DNA of 64,000 nt from Sphingobacteriaceae bacterium UBA2059 (lineage in GTDB: Bacteria > Bacteroidota > Bacteroidia > Sphingobacteriales > Sphingobacteriaceae): positions 261,989-325,988 of the forward strand of contig DDAL01000008.1 in NCBI GenBank assembly GCA_002332615.1, given 5' to 3'. This document shows, piece after piece, positions 48,118-56,306 of the stretch. Every line of letters begins with the position of its first letter. Position 1 is the stretch's first letter. Below the pieces are notes generated by a model. That model was not told where the DNA came from. It did not search any database and saw only the letters and a list, made by a program, of their open reading frames with translations. The translations under genes and the position numbers were made by a program.

Positions 48118-49968
48118 TTACTCTTCAATAGGTTCATCATCAGCCTTAATAAGAGCCGCCGCCTTTACCAGGCGTAGAAACTCTGCACGGTAGCCCTGCG
48201 GGTCCCTTCCTAAGGCGCCCTGAGCAAGGGCGGATGCTTTTTGAAACGATGATCCCTGGCTAAATTCAGATTTAGAGAGCAGCATGCCAAACTGGGCGAC
48301 TGCCGCAGCAAAGCGAAAGTCCTCGCCTGCTTTTTCAATAGACCTGTAGCTATCGGTCATAACCGGTTTGCTAAGTAGTTTACTTACGTCCTTGTCGGGC
48401 TGCTTGTAACGCATTTTTACAGTCAGCAGTTCGGTTGCCGGGCTTTTTACCAGGGCAGACGCCTCTGCCTGATACCTGAGCTTGTCGACCTTTTGTATAA
48501 AGGGCGATTGAACGCCCGTTGGTATGAGTTCGTAAAGGGCTGTAACACGGTGTCCGGCGCCCATATCTCCTGCATCCTTTTTATCATTATTAAAGTCTTC
48601 TTTGTTAAGCATGCGGTTTTCGTAGCCGATAAGGCGATAGGCCTGCACATAGGCAGGGTTAAACTCTACCTGTAGCTTTACGTCCTTAGCTATTGTAAAG
48701 AGGGTGCCGCCAAACTCGCTTACCAGCAGCCGGCGCGCTTCGTTTATATTGTCTATATAGCCATAGTTTCCGTTGCCCTTGTCGGCCATGGTTTCGAGTT
48801 TACTGTCTTTTAAATTGCCCATTCCATAGCCAAGTATGGAAAGAAAAACTCCTGTTTTGCGTTTTTCTTCCACCAGCCTCTGCATTTCGGCATCGCTCGA
48901 TACGCCTACATTAAAATCGCCGTCGGTAGCCATAATAATGCGGTTGTTTCCTCCCTTGATAAAATTGCGGGCTGCCTGTTCGTAGGCCATTTGAATGGCC
49001 GCTGCTCCGGCGGTAGATCCTCCTGCCTCGAGCGCATCGATAGCATCTTTTATAAGCTGCTTGCGGTTTCCGGGGGTTGATGCAAGCACCAGAGAGGTGC
49101 GGCCTGCATAGGTTACGATGGCCACCCGGTCTTTGCTGCGCAGCTGATCAGTAAGCATTTTAAGCGATGATTTTACAAGAGGCAGCTTGTTTGGCGAAAA
49201 CATGGAGCCTGATACATCAATTAAAAAAACCAGGTTTGATGCAGGCAGGCTGGCCGTGTTTACCTTTTTGCCTTGCAGGCCTATGCGAACCAGACGGTGC
49301 TGCGGGTTCCAGGGAGCAACAGATAGTTCGGTGTTTATGGATACGGGATCGTCTCCGGAAGGCTCGGGGTAGTTGTATTCGAAATAATTAATCATTTCTT
49401 CAATGCGCACGGCATCTTGCGGAGGCAGCTTACCCTGGTTTATAAAACGCCTGATGTTGCTGTAAGAGGCAGCATCTACGTCGGCACTGAAGGTAGATAA
49501 GGGATTATTAAGAACGCTGCGAAAGCCGTTTTCCTCTTTTGCGGCATATGCTTCGGTGTTCCAGTTGCGAGGGACTGCATAGGCCCGGCTGTGCATGGCG
49601 CCGGCAGTGGCCATGCCCCGTATCTGCAGGTTCATTGACTCTTCTACGGCCACGGCCTGCCCGTCTTCTAGACGCCTGAGGCGCGCATGTACTGCTTTGC
49701 CGGATTTAAAAGCAAGGGTTTGGGAGAAGTATCCCTTTTTGGAAAAAACCAGTATGCCTTGATCCAAAGTGGTTTGCAGGCTATAGCGCCCGTCGGCACC
49801 TGTAGTTGTTTGCTGGCTTTGATCTCTGATCATTACGCGTACGCCGCTGAGGTCTTTACCGCTCAGGGCGTCTTTCACAGTGCCTTGCACGATATAAGGC
49901 TTTACACTGCCCTGCGCAAAGGTGAGAACCAGCAGCAGGAGGGGTAGCAGGAGGGCTGTCTTTTTCAT
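48118..49968 (-). CDS. vWA-domain exported protein with carboxypeptidase-regulatory-like domain (YfbK-like)
   Basis: A 616-aa protein: signal peptide, CnaB-like beta-sandwich (about 22-98), a YfbK-type N-terminal region (FSADVDAASYSNIRRFINQGKLPP), the von Willebrand A domain with an intact MIDAS (DVSGS, 251-255, and ATDGDFNVG), and a C-terminal DUF3520 segment. MIDAS proteins bind ligands through a metal. It is divergent from an ECF sigma and anti-sigma-like pair, which suggests joint control (inference). Confidence 0.9.
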   Translation of the reverse strand: MKKTALLLPLLLLVLTFAQGSVKPYIVQGTVKDALSGKDLSGVRVMIRDQSQQTTTGADGRYSLQTTLDQGILVFSKKGYFSQTLAFKSGKAVHARLRRLEDGQAVAVEESMNLQIRGMATAGAMHSRAYAVPRNWNTEAYAAKEENGFRSVLNNPLSTFSADVDAASYSNIRRFINQGKLPPQDAVRIEEMINYFEYNYPEPSGDDPVSINTELSVAPWNPQHRLVRIGLQGKKVNTASLPASNLVFLIDVSGSMFSPNKLPLVKSSLKMLTDQLRSKDRVAIVTYAGRTSLVLASTPGNRKQLIKDAIDALEAGGSTAGAAAIQMAYEQAARNFIKGGNNRIIMATDGDFNVGVSSDAEMQRLVEEKRKTGVFLSILGYGMGNLKDSKLETMADKGNGNYGYIDNINEARRLLVSEFGGTLFTIAKDVKLQVEFNPAYVQAYRLIGYENRMLNKEDFNNDKKDAGDMGAGHRVTALYELIPTGVQSPFIQKVDKLRYQAEASALVKSPATELLTVKMRYKQPDKDVSKLLSKPVMTDSYRSIEKAGEDFRFAAAVAQFGMLLSKSEFSQGSSFQKASALAQGALGRDPQGYRAEFLRLVKAAALIKADDEPIEE

Positions 49969-50099
49969 AAAAAAATGCTTTAACTAAAAGATGTAGAACG
50001 AGCACCGTTTCCATAATCATTGGCGTTTATGAGACGGAAAAAAGTTTGCACTGCTATAAATTTTTCTTAATCTTGCTGCCTGAATAGTACTCATTTAGT

Positions 50100-50681
50100 T
50101 TGAAGGTAATTACTAATAAGGCGATAAGCCCTGATAAGGAACAAGACATACTGGCCCTTTATAAGCAAACAGCAGACATAAGCCTGCTGGGTAACTTATA
50201 TGCCGGCTATATGACCTTGGTTTATGGGGTATGCCTTAAGTATTTAAAAGACGAGGCTAAAAGCCAGGATGCGGTAATGCAGCTATTCGAGGAGCTGGTT
50301 GAGAAGTTAAAAAAGCACGAGGTTTCTAACTTTAAGCCATGGCTTTATTCGGTGGCCCGGAATTACTGCCTGATGCAGCTTAGGGCAGATTCTAAACAAT
50401 CTTTTGTAGATATTAATGAGGCGGGTGTGGAAAAAGAGGCTTTTACGCATCTTGATATAGAAGATACCACCGAGCAAAATCTCCTGACTATGGAGCAATG
50501 CCTGGAAACGCTTAATGAGGAACAACGCAAGAGTATAGAGCTGTTTTATTTACAGCAAAAATGCTATCAGGAAGTGGCCGCGGTAACAGGCTACGAAATG
50601 AATAAGGTAAAAAGCTATATACAGAATGGGAAGAGAAATCTAAAACTTTGTATGGAGAAGACAGGTGAAAACAACGGATAA
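50100..50681 (+). CDS. ECF-type RNA polymerase sigma factor
   Basis: A 193-aa sigma-70 protein with region 2 (YMTLVYGVCLKYLKDEAKSQDAVMQLFEELVEKL, WLYSVARNYCLMQLR) and region 4 (LNEEQRKSIELFYLQQKCYQEVAAVTGYEMNKVKSYIQNGKRNL). A TTG start is used: the frame is closed by TAG just upstream (50085-50087) and no ATG fits. It overlaps the next gene by 17 bp, the usual coupling of sigma and anti-sigma. Confidence 0.9.
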   Translation: MKVITNKAISPDKEQDILALYKQTADISLLGNLYAGYMTLVYGVCLKYLKDEAKSQDAVMQLFEELVEKLKKHEVSNFKPWLYSVARNYCLMQLRADSKQSFVDINEAGVEKEAFTHLDIEDTTEQNLLTMEQCLETLNEEQRKSIELFYLQQKCYQEVAAVTGYEMNKVKSYIQNGKRNLKLCMEKTGENNG

Positions 50682-51624
50682 TTTGGATTATAAACTTATA
50701 CAGCAGTACTTAAACGGCGAGCTAGACAGCAGGCAAATGCATGAGCTTGAAAAGCGTGCGCTGGAAGATCCTTTTTTATCTGAGGCCTTGGAGGGGTATG
50801 CATCTGTTAATAAATCGCAGGAATTTCATTTAGATTTACTTAAAAAGCGGCTTGAAGTGCGGCTTAAGCCTAACGAGCTTGAACGGGGAGAGGTTCTTTT
50901 GACCTGGCAGCGCCTAAGCATTGCCGCTGTTGGCCTGCTGATCCTTATTTCTGCAGCAGTATTGTTTTGGATGAAGGATAGCCCTTCGGAAAGTTTACTT
51001 GCTGTGCAGGATGAGCCTGTGGAGCAGCAGGCTGCCACGCCCGATAGCCTGAGCGGTGCAGGAGATTTGAAAGAAGCCCGGCTTGGTAAAGAAGGACGGC
51101 TTAACGAAGAGCTTTATACGGATACTGAAACTAAAAAGGCGGCAACTAACAAAATTATTCCTGCGGCTCCTGAATCTGCCCTTAAGGCAAACGAAGAGCC
51201 AAAAGAGGAATCCATGGTTCTTGCAGGCTCTGTGAAGCAGGAGTCTCCGGTTGATATGACGGCCAGAGCCGGCGAAGCGGCTGCGGGGGTTCAAACCTAT
51301 AGCCGCAGCAGTGCTGCTACCCTTAAAATGAGCGCCGCTGGTCCGGCGGATAGTTTGAAAGCGAACCCTGTGGTTGGCTACGACGTGTACAAAGAGTATA
51401 TTCAAAACCAGGCCCGCATAATGGAGGGTTTTGTAAAGGGCATGGTAACGCTTGCTTTCAAGCTCGACGCGGACGGCCGACCGGTTAATATACGACTTGT
51501 AAAAGGCTTGAATGCTGCTCAGAACGAAGAGGCCATACGCCTGTTACAAAGCGGTCCCTCATGGAGATATGTTAAAGAAGGCGAGCAGGATGAGATTGTT
51601 TACTCGGTTCAATTTAATAAATAG
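50665..51624 (+). CDS. anti-sigma-like membrane protein with TonB C-terminal domain
   Basis: A 319-aa protein (GTG start). The N-terminal ~75 residues (LIQQYLNGELDSRQMHELEKRALEDPFLSEAL) resemble the cytoplasmic sigma-binding part of Bacteroidota anti-sigma proteins. One TM helix follows at about 84-103, then a low-complexity linker rich in Ala, Glu and Lys, and a TonB-C-type domain from ~250 (GMVTLAFKLDADGRPVNIRLVKGL). Cytoplasmic sigma binding and a periplasmic TonB-like end suggest a signal relay. Anti-sigma activity is inferred from position and architecture. Confidence 0.78.
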   Translation: MKTTDNLDYKLIQQYLNGELDSRQMHELEKRALEDPFLSEALEGYASVNKSQEFHLDLLKKRLEVRLKPNELERGEVLLTWQRLSIAAVGLLILISAAVLFWMKDSPSESLLAVQDEPVEQQAATPDSLSGAGDLKEARLGKEGRLNEELYTDTETKKAATNKIIPAAPESALKANEEPKEESMVLAGSVKQESPVDMTARAGEAAAGVQTYSRSSAATLKMSAAGPADSLKANPVVGYDVYKEYIQNQARIMEGFVKGMVTLAFKLDADGRPVNIRLVKGLNAAQNEEAIRLLQSGPSWRYVKEGEQDEIVYSVQFNK

Positions 51625-51642
51625 TCATTTATAAATTCTTAG

Positions 51643-51650
51643 TACCTTCG
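51643..51650 (+). promoter_or_regulatory. candidate -7 box of the M1 peptidase gene
   Basis: TACCTTCG differs from TAnnTTTG at one base and lies 12 bp before the ATG at 51663, in the short gap after the anti-sigma-like gene. Confidence 0.4.
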
Positions 51651-51662
51651 TGATAGTTAATT

Positions 51663-53522
51663 ATGAAGAATTTTTGCTTTCTTCTTTGCTTAGTGATAGT
51701 ATCATGTCAGCAAAGTAAAGTTCAGAATAAGGTTGCTGAGCAAATTGCAGCACCCTCTGACCCTCATTCGTATTCCCGTCCCGAACAGGCTTTGGTTAAA
51801 CACCTCGACTTGCAGCTTAATGTAAACTTTGGCAGTAAAACCATTGATGGAAAGGCCGAATGGCAAATTGACAACCCGGCAAAGGCAGATACCATTGTAT
51901 TCGATACCCGCCAGCTAAAGATTATTAAGGTAACGGTGGGCGATGCTCAAAAGCGGGCGAGTTTTAACCTTAGTAAGGAAGACCCTGTACTGGGCCAGGC
52001 GCTTAAAGTTAAAATAGATTCGACCGTTAAAAAAGTGACTATCTGGTACCGTACCTCTCCTGATGCCTATGCGCTTCAGTGGCTTAACCCGGCTCAGACT
52101 GCCGGAAAAAAACATCCTTTCCTGTTTACCCAGTCGCAGGCTATACTTGCACGTACCTGGATACCCTGTCAGGATAGCCCCGGTATACGCTTTACTTATA
52201 ATGCTGCTGTTAAGGTTCCGGGGAGCCTTCTGGCCCTTATGAGTGCGGAGAACCCGCAGCAGCTGTCTGCTGACGGGAAGTATACGTTTAAACAAAGCAA
52301 CCCTATTCCGGCTTATCTTATGGCGCTGGCTGTTGGCAACATCCGGTTTAAAGCTATTGACGCCCGTACAGGGGTGTATGCAGAGCCGCAGACTCTGGAA
52401 AAGGCCGCCTATGAGTTTGCCGATATGGGAAAAATGGTTAATGCAGCCGAAAGCTTGTATGGACCGTACCGCTGGGGCCGCTATGATGTTCTTGTTCCGC
52501 CTCCGAGTTTTCCCTTTGGCGGTATGGAAAACCCTATGCTTACGTTTGCAACTCCAACGGTACTAGCCGGCGATCGTTCGCTGGTAAGCCTTATTGCGCA
52601 TGAGCTTGCTCATAGCTGGAGCGGCAACCTGGTTACAAACGCTACCTGGAATGATTTCTGGCTTAATGAAGGCTTTACAACCTATATCGAACGCCGTATT
52701 ATTGAGGCTGTGTATGGCAAGGAAGAGGCTGCTATGCAGATTGTACTGGGGGCAAGGTACTTGAATGAGACTATAGAACGTATGGGTAATCAGCGCGACC
52801 TTACCAGGTTAAAGCTTGATCTCAAGGGTAAGGATCCGGACGATGGAATGAATGATATTGCTTATGAAAAAGGCTTTTTCTTTTTGAAAACTGTAGAAAA
52901 TGCGGTGGGCAGGGAAGAGTTTGATGCTTTTTTGAAAGCTTACTTTGAACAGAACGCTTTTAAATCAATCACTACCGAGCGTTTTATCAGTTACCTCGAC
53001 AGGAACCTGCTAAGCAGGCAGCCGAAGCTTCGCGCTGATATAAAAACCGGTGACTGGGTATATAAAGCCGGATTGCCCTCTAATATGCCGGTTGTGTCTT
53101 CAGAAAAGCTGGATAAGGTGGATACGCTAGTCAATGGCCTTTCGAAAGGCGTTAAATTTTCAGATATAAAGAAGCAGATAAGCTCTTTAAACGAGAAGGT
53201 TTATTTTATTAAATCATTGCCTGACAGCATTACTGCACAGCAGATGAAGGACATTGACCGTTTGTTTGCCTTTACGGAGTCTACCAACTCTGAAATTCAG
53301 TTTGAGTGGTATATGCTAGCCCTTAAGCACGACTATAAAGCAGCGCATCCGTATATTGAGAAATTTATCTCTTCAGTAGGGCGCAGGAAGTTTGTAATTC
53401 CGCTTTACACTCAAATGGCAAGCACACCCCAGGGAAAACTATGGGCCGCCAGGATTTATGCAAAGGCACGGCCGGGCTATCACCCGGTAGCTTATCAGAC
53501 CATAGATGAAATATTGAAGTAA
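51663..53522 (+). CDS. M1-family aminopeptidase lipoprotein (LTA4 hydrolase-like)
   Basis: A 619-aa lipoprotein (VIVSC) with the M1 saddle domain, the exopeptidase motif GGMENP and the zinc site HELAH (313-317) plus Glu336 in WLNEGFTTY. The C-terminal helical domain is of the leukotriene-A4-hydrolase type. It should remove N-terminal residues from peptides in the periplasm or at the surface. Confidence 0.94.
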   Translation: MKNFCFLLCLVIVSCQQSKVQNKVAEQIAAPSDPHSYSRPEQALVKHLDLQLNVNFGSKTIDGKAEWQIDNPAKADTIVFDTRQLKIIKVTVGDAQKRASFNLSKEDPVLGQALKVKIDSTVKKVTIWYRTSPDAYALQWLNPAQTAGKKHPFLFTQSQAILARTWIPCQDSPGIRFTYNAAVKVPGSLLALMSAENPQQLSADGKYTFKQSNPIPAYLMALAVGNIRFKAIDARTGVYAEPQTLEKAAYEFADMGKMVNAAESLYGPYRWGRYDVLVPPPSFPFGGMENPMLTFATPTVLAGDRSLVSLIAHELAHSWSGNLVTNATWNDFWLNEGFTTYIERRIIEAVYGKEEAAMQIVLGARYLNETIERMGNQRDLTRLKLDLKGKDPDDGMNDIAYEKGFFFLKTVENAVGREEFDAFLKAYFEQNAFKSITTERFISYLDRNLLSRQPKLRADIKTGDWVYKAGLPSNMPVVSSEKLDKVDTLVNGLSKGVKFSDIKKQISSLNEKVYFIKSLPDSITAQQMKDIDRLFAFTESTNSEIQFEWYMLALKHDYKAAHPYIEKFISSVGRRKFVIPLYTQMASTPQGKLWAARIYAKARPGYHPVAYQTIDEILK

Positions 53523-53553
53523 ACAGCTTGGGGGCTATTTACTTTTATAATTA

Positions 53554-53880
53554 TTAGTGGGAAACGTATTTTAACCCTATGATAGAGCTGATAAGGGTGG
53601 TTATAAAGAACAGCCTCCAGAAATCTGCGGGTTCCTTAAAGAATAGAATGCCTACGATAGCTGTTCCTACTGCGCCTATACCGGTCCATACAGCGTAGGC
53701 TGTGCCTATAGGCAAAGTAAGCGTGGCTTTATAGAGCAGGTACATGCTTATAGCCAGGCATATAAAGAAGCCGCCCATCCAGTAAATGGAAGCGGTACCA
53801 CTGGTTTCCTTTGCTTTTCCAAGGCAGGAGGCAAAGCCTACTTCAAAAAGCCCTCCGATAATAAGATATATCCAGTTCAT
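53554..53880 (-). CDS. gdx: SMR-family guanidinium-exporter-like protein (Gdx/SugE type)
   Basis: A 108-aa, four-helix SMR protein. GGLFEVGFASCLG carries the buried Glu, and TLPIGTAYAVWTGIGAVGTAIVGILFFKEP matches the Gdx/SugE subfamily closely. Such proteins export guanidinium with protons. It lies 2 bp after the TRIC gene and is probably cotranscribed. I see no guanidine riboswitch upstream. Confidence 0.88.
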   Translation of the reverse strand: MNWIYLIIGGLFEVGFASCLGKAKETSGTASIYWMGGFFICLAISMYLLYKATLTLPIGTAYAVWTGIGAVGTAIVGILFFKEPADFWRLFFITTLISSIIGLKYVSH

Positions 53881-53882
53881 TG

Positions 53883-54518
53883 TTAAACGTCTTTTTTTAG
53901 TGCAACAGGCCGATCGTAAAACTTAGGCATGCTGAAGTTATATTTTACTGCTACAAGGCGTATAGTGCATACAATCATAATAGTGATAGCCTTTGTAATG
54001 TCTGAGTCGAAGAGATCCTTAATCATAAAGAAAAAGATCCCTCCTACCACACAGGCGGTAGCATAAATTTCCTTGCGGAACAAATGAGGTACATTGTTAA
54101 GCAGTATATCGCGCACGACGCCTCCGAAGGCACCGGTAATAGTTCCAAGGATAATGCATACAACCGGATGCAACCCAAATGCAAGGCCCTTATTTACGCC
54201 AATGACTGTATAAAGGCCAAGGCCTATGGCATCGAAAATAATAAACGTGACTTTGAGGTTTTTAATATAGGGCTTTAAAAAAAGTGTAGAAGCACCAGCC
54301 ACCAGGCTTATGAGTGGAAAGTGTATCTGGCGCATCCAGGTAACAGGTGTATAGCCAATCATTACGTCGCGTATGGTACCGCCTCCAAGAGCTGTTACAA
54401 ACCCTATTACGATTACACCAAAAGCATCAAAGCGTTTCTGCATAGCAGAAAAGGCGCCTGAAATTGAAAAGACAATGACGCCCGCGATCTCAATTAATTG
54501 AGAAAAAGTTACTTCCAT
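53883..54518 (-). CDS. TRIC-type cation channel family protein (UPF0126)
   Basis: A 211-aa protein with seven TM helices and the duplicated UPF0126 glycine motifs GFVTALGGGTIRDVMIG and GTITGAFGGVVRDILLNNVP. Prokaryotic TRIC homologues are trimeric monovalent-cation channels. It lies 20 bp downstream of pit on the same strand. Confidence 0.92.
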   Translation of the reverse strand: MEVTFSQLIEIAGVIVFSISGAFSAMQKRFDAFGVIVIGFVTALGGGTIRDVMIGYTPVTWMRQIHFPLISLVAGASTLFLKPYIKNLKVTFIIFDAIGLGLYTVIGVNKGLAFGLHPVVCIILGTITGAFGGVVRDILLNNVPHLFRKEIYATACVVGGIFFFMIKDLFDSDITKAITIMIVCTIRLVAVKYNFSMPKFYDRPVALKKDV

Positions 54519-54538
54519 TAGGTAGATGCCCCTTGTTT

Positions 54539-55552
54539 TTAACGCGCAAAGATACTAATAAACAGATAGATAATGCTGGCTAGGATTGCTGAAACAGGAA
54601 TTGTTAAAATCCAGGCCCACATAAGGTTGATAGTTACTCCCCAGCGTACTGCGGACGTACGTTTTGTTACACCAACGCCTATTATAGCCCCGGTTATGGT
54701 ATGTGTAGTAGACACCGGAATGCCATAATGCTCGGTAATGCCCAGGGTAATGGCGCCTGCTGTTTCGGCTCCCACGCCTTCAAGGGACGTAACTTTTGTG
54801 ATCTTGGTGCCCATGGTTTTTACAATTTTCCATCCGCCGCTCATTGTACCAAGAGCTATTGCAGAATAGCAGGAAATGGGCACCCATTCGGGCATAGGGT
54901 CGGAGTTGCCAATTGCATTTGAAGCCACCAGTGCTACGTAAATGATACCCATTACTTTTTGGGCATCATTGCCCCCGTGAGCAAAACTTAAGGCAGCTGA
55001 CGATGCCAGCTGAAGGCGTTTAAACCACTTTTCGGCTGTGGCGGGTCTAGACCACTTGCTGAGATTCAGAATAATTATTGTCAGTATTATGGAGATCACC
55101 ATACCCATGAGAGGAGCGATCGCAATAAAGGCAACAATTTTGAATACATAGCTCATTTTTAGAGCAGCTCCAACGCTTGCGCCACTTAGCAGTGCGTTTG
55201 TTACCCCTGCTCCTCCGAAGCCTCCGATAAGCGTATGCGAGGAACTGGATGGAATGCCATGGTACCAGGTGAATAAATTCCATATAATGGCAGCCAGCAA
55301 GCCGGCAAGCACTACATGCATGGTGACAAAGTCTTCGGTGACAGTTTTAGCGATTGTATTTGCTACTTTGTGATCGCTAAAGTAGAAGTAAGCAGCGAAG
55401 TTGAAGGTGGCTGCCCAAAGGACAGCTTGAAAAGGGGATAATACTTTGGTGGATACAATGGTAGCAATGGAATTTGCTGCATCATGGAATCCGTTTATAA
55501 AGTCAAAAGCAATCGCAAGTAAAACGACAACCACTAAAAGGGTAGTAACCAT
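54539..55552 (-). CDS. pit: low-affinity inorganic phosphate transporter
   Basis: A 337-aa PiT-family permease with the two inverted-repeat signatures: FINGFHDAANSIATIVSTKVLSP near the N-terminus and ALSFAHGGNDAQKVMGI in the middle. GIPVSTTHTITGAIIGVG is the partner of the GIPSSSSHTLIGG motif. It imports metal-phosphate with protons or sodium. The DUF47 gene is 19 bp upstream, so the two form one unit. Confidence 0.95.
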   Translation of the reverse strand: MVTTLLVVVVLLAIAFDFINGFHDAANSIATIVSTKVLSPFQAVLWAATFNFAAYFYFSDHKVANTIAKTVTEDFVTMHVVLAGLLAAIIWNLFTWYHGIPSSSSHTLIGGFGGAGVTNALLSGASVGAALKMSYVFKIVAFIAIAPLMGMVISIILTIIILNLSKWSRPATAEKWFKRLQLASSAALSFAHGGNDAQKVMGIIYVALVASNAIGNSDPMPEWVPISCYSAIALGTMSGGWKIVKTMGTKITKVTSLEGVGAETAGAITLGITEHYGIPVSTTHTITGAIIGVGVTKRTSAVRWGVTINLMWAWILTIPVSAILASIIYLFISIFAR

Positions 55553-55571
55553 TTGAGTAAATTAATTGTTG

Positions 55572-56219
55572 TTAAGCGTTCTTAACCAGGATAGTTTCCA
55601 GAACATTTGCCACATCTTCGCATTTATCTGTAGCTGTTTCCAAGGCAGCTAGTACTTCTTTGTATTTGATAATGGTTTTTGCGTCTTCTTCAAATTCAAA
55701 AAGGTCGGCAACGGCGCGGTCAAATATATAATCTGCCTGGTTTTCCATGCTGTTTATACGTACGCAGGAGTCGGTTATCAGGCGTATGTTTTTCAGGTTT
55801 TTTAATTCATGTACACCGGTATTTACATCGATACATCCCTGCAGTATAAGTTCGGCAAGCTTTTTAAGTGGCGGCGTTATATCGGTTATTTTATACAAAT
55901 TTATGCGGGCGGCAGAACCGTGAATGAAGTCGGCAATGTCGTCAAGTGCAGAAGCCAGAGAATGCATGTCTTCACGGTCAAAGGGCGTGATGAAGTTTTT
56001 ACTCATCTCAAGGAAAATCTGGTGGGTTATATCGTCGCCTACGTGTTCAAGACGTTCAATTTCCTTATAAAGATTTTCTGTTTCTTCGGGATTTGTGTTG
56101 TTTATAAGCACATTTAAAGCTTCGCCTATATCGATAAGGTTCTCACTTGCTTTTTCAAAAAGAGGATAAAACTTCCTGTCTTTCGGAGTGAAATAATGAA
56201 CAATGCTATTTAATGACAT
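55572..56219 (-). CDS. DUF47 (PhoU-like) accessory protein of the Pit transporter
   Basis: The ATG at 56219 (MSLNSIVHYFTPKDRKFYPLF) fits family starts better than the upstream TTG. About 215 residues, all-helical PhoU-like fold with the metal-binding EHVGDDITHQI and ALDDIADFIHG. It is the usual partner of Pit and probably regulates it. A consensus promoter and Pho-box-like repeat lie directly upstream. Confidence 0.92.
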   Translation of the reverse strand: MSLNSIVHYFTPKDRKFYPLFEKASENLIDIGEALNVLINNTNPEETENLYKEIERLEHVGDDITHQIFLEMSKNFITPFDREDMHSLASALDDIADFIHGSAARINLYKITDITPPLKKLAELILQGCIDVNTGVHELKNLKNIRLITDSCVRINSMENQADYIFDRAVADLFEFEEDAKTIIKYKEVLAALETATDKCEDVANVLETILVKNA

Positions 56220-56243
56220 ATAATAGAGCTTGTTAAAAGTAAG

Positions 56244-56251
56244 CAAAGGTA
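56244..56251 (-). promoter_or_regulatory. -7 promoter box of the DUF47-pit operon
   Basis: The minus strand reads TACCTTTG, a perfect TAnnTTTG, 24 bp before the ATG at 56219. Its -33 position falls in the direct repeat at 56261-56278 and has no TTG at the normal distance. Confidence 0.7.
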
Positions 56252-56260
56252 TTTATTCAA

Positions 56261-56278
56261 TGTTAAGTTAATGTTAAG
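56261..56278 (-). promoter_or_regulatory. Pho-box-like direct repeat
   Basis: On the minus strand CTTAACA occurs twice, 11 bp apart: TTAACA-N5-TTAACA, as in PhoP/PhoB boxes of other phyla. It ends 9 bp upstream of the -7 box, where a response regulator would replace the -33 contact. Confidence 0.6.
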
Positions 56279-56306
56279 TTTGGGCGTTAGTGCCGAAAAT
56301 CACATT

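Noticed and set aside
53554..54518. Guanidine riboswitch controlling the Gdx-like gene
   Set aside because: The gene is 2 bp behind the TRIC gene, leaving no leader for a riboswitch, and none is seen upstream of TRIC.
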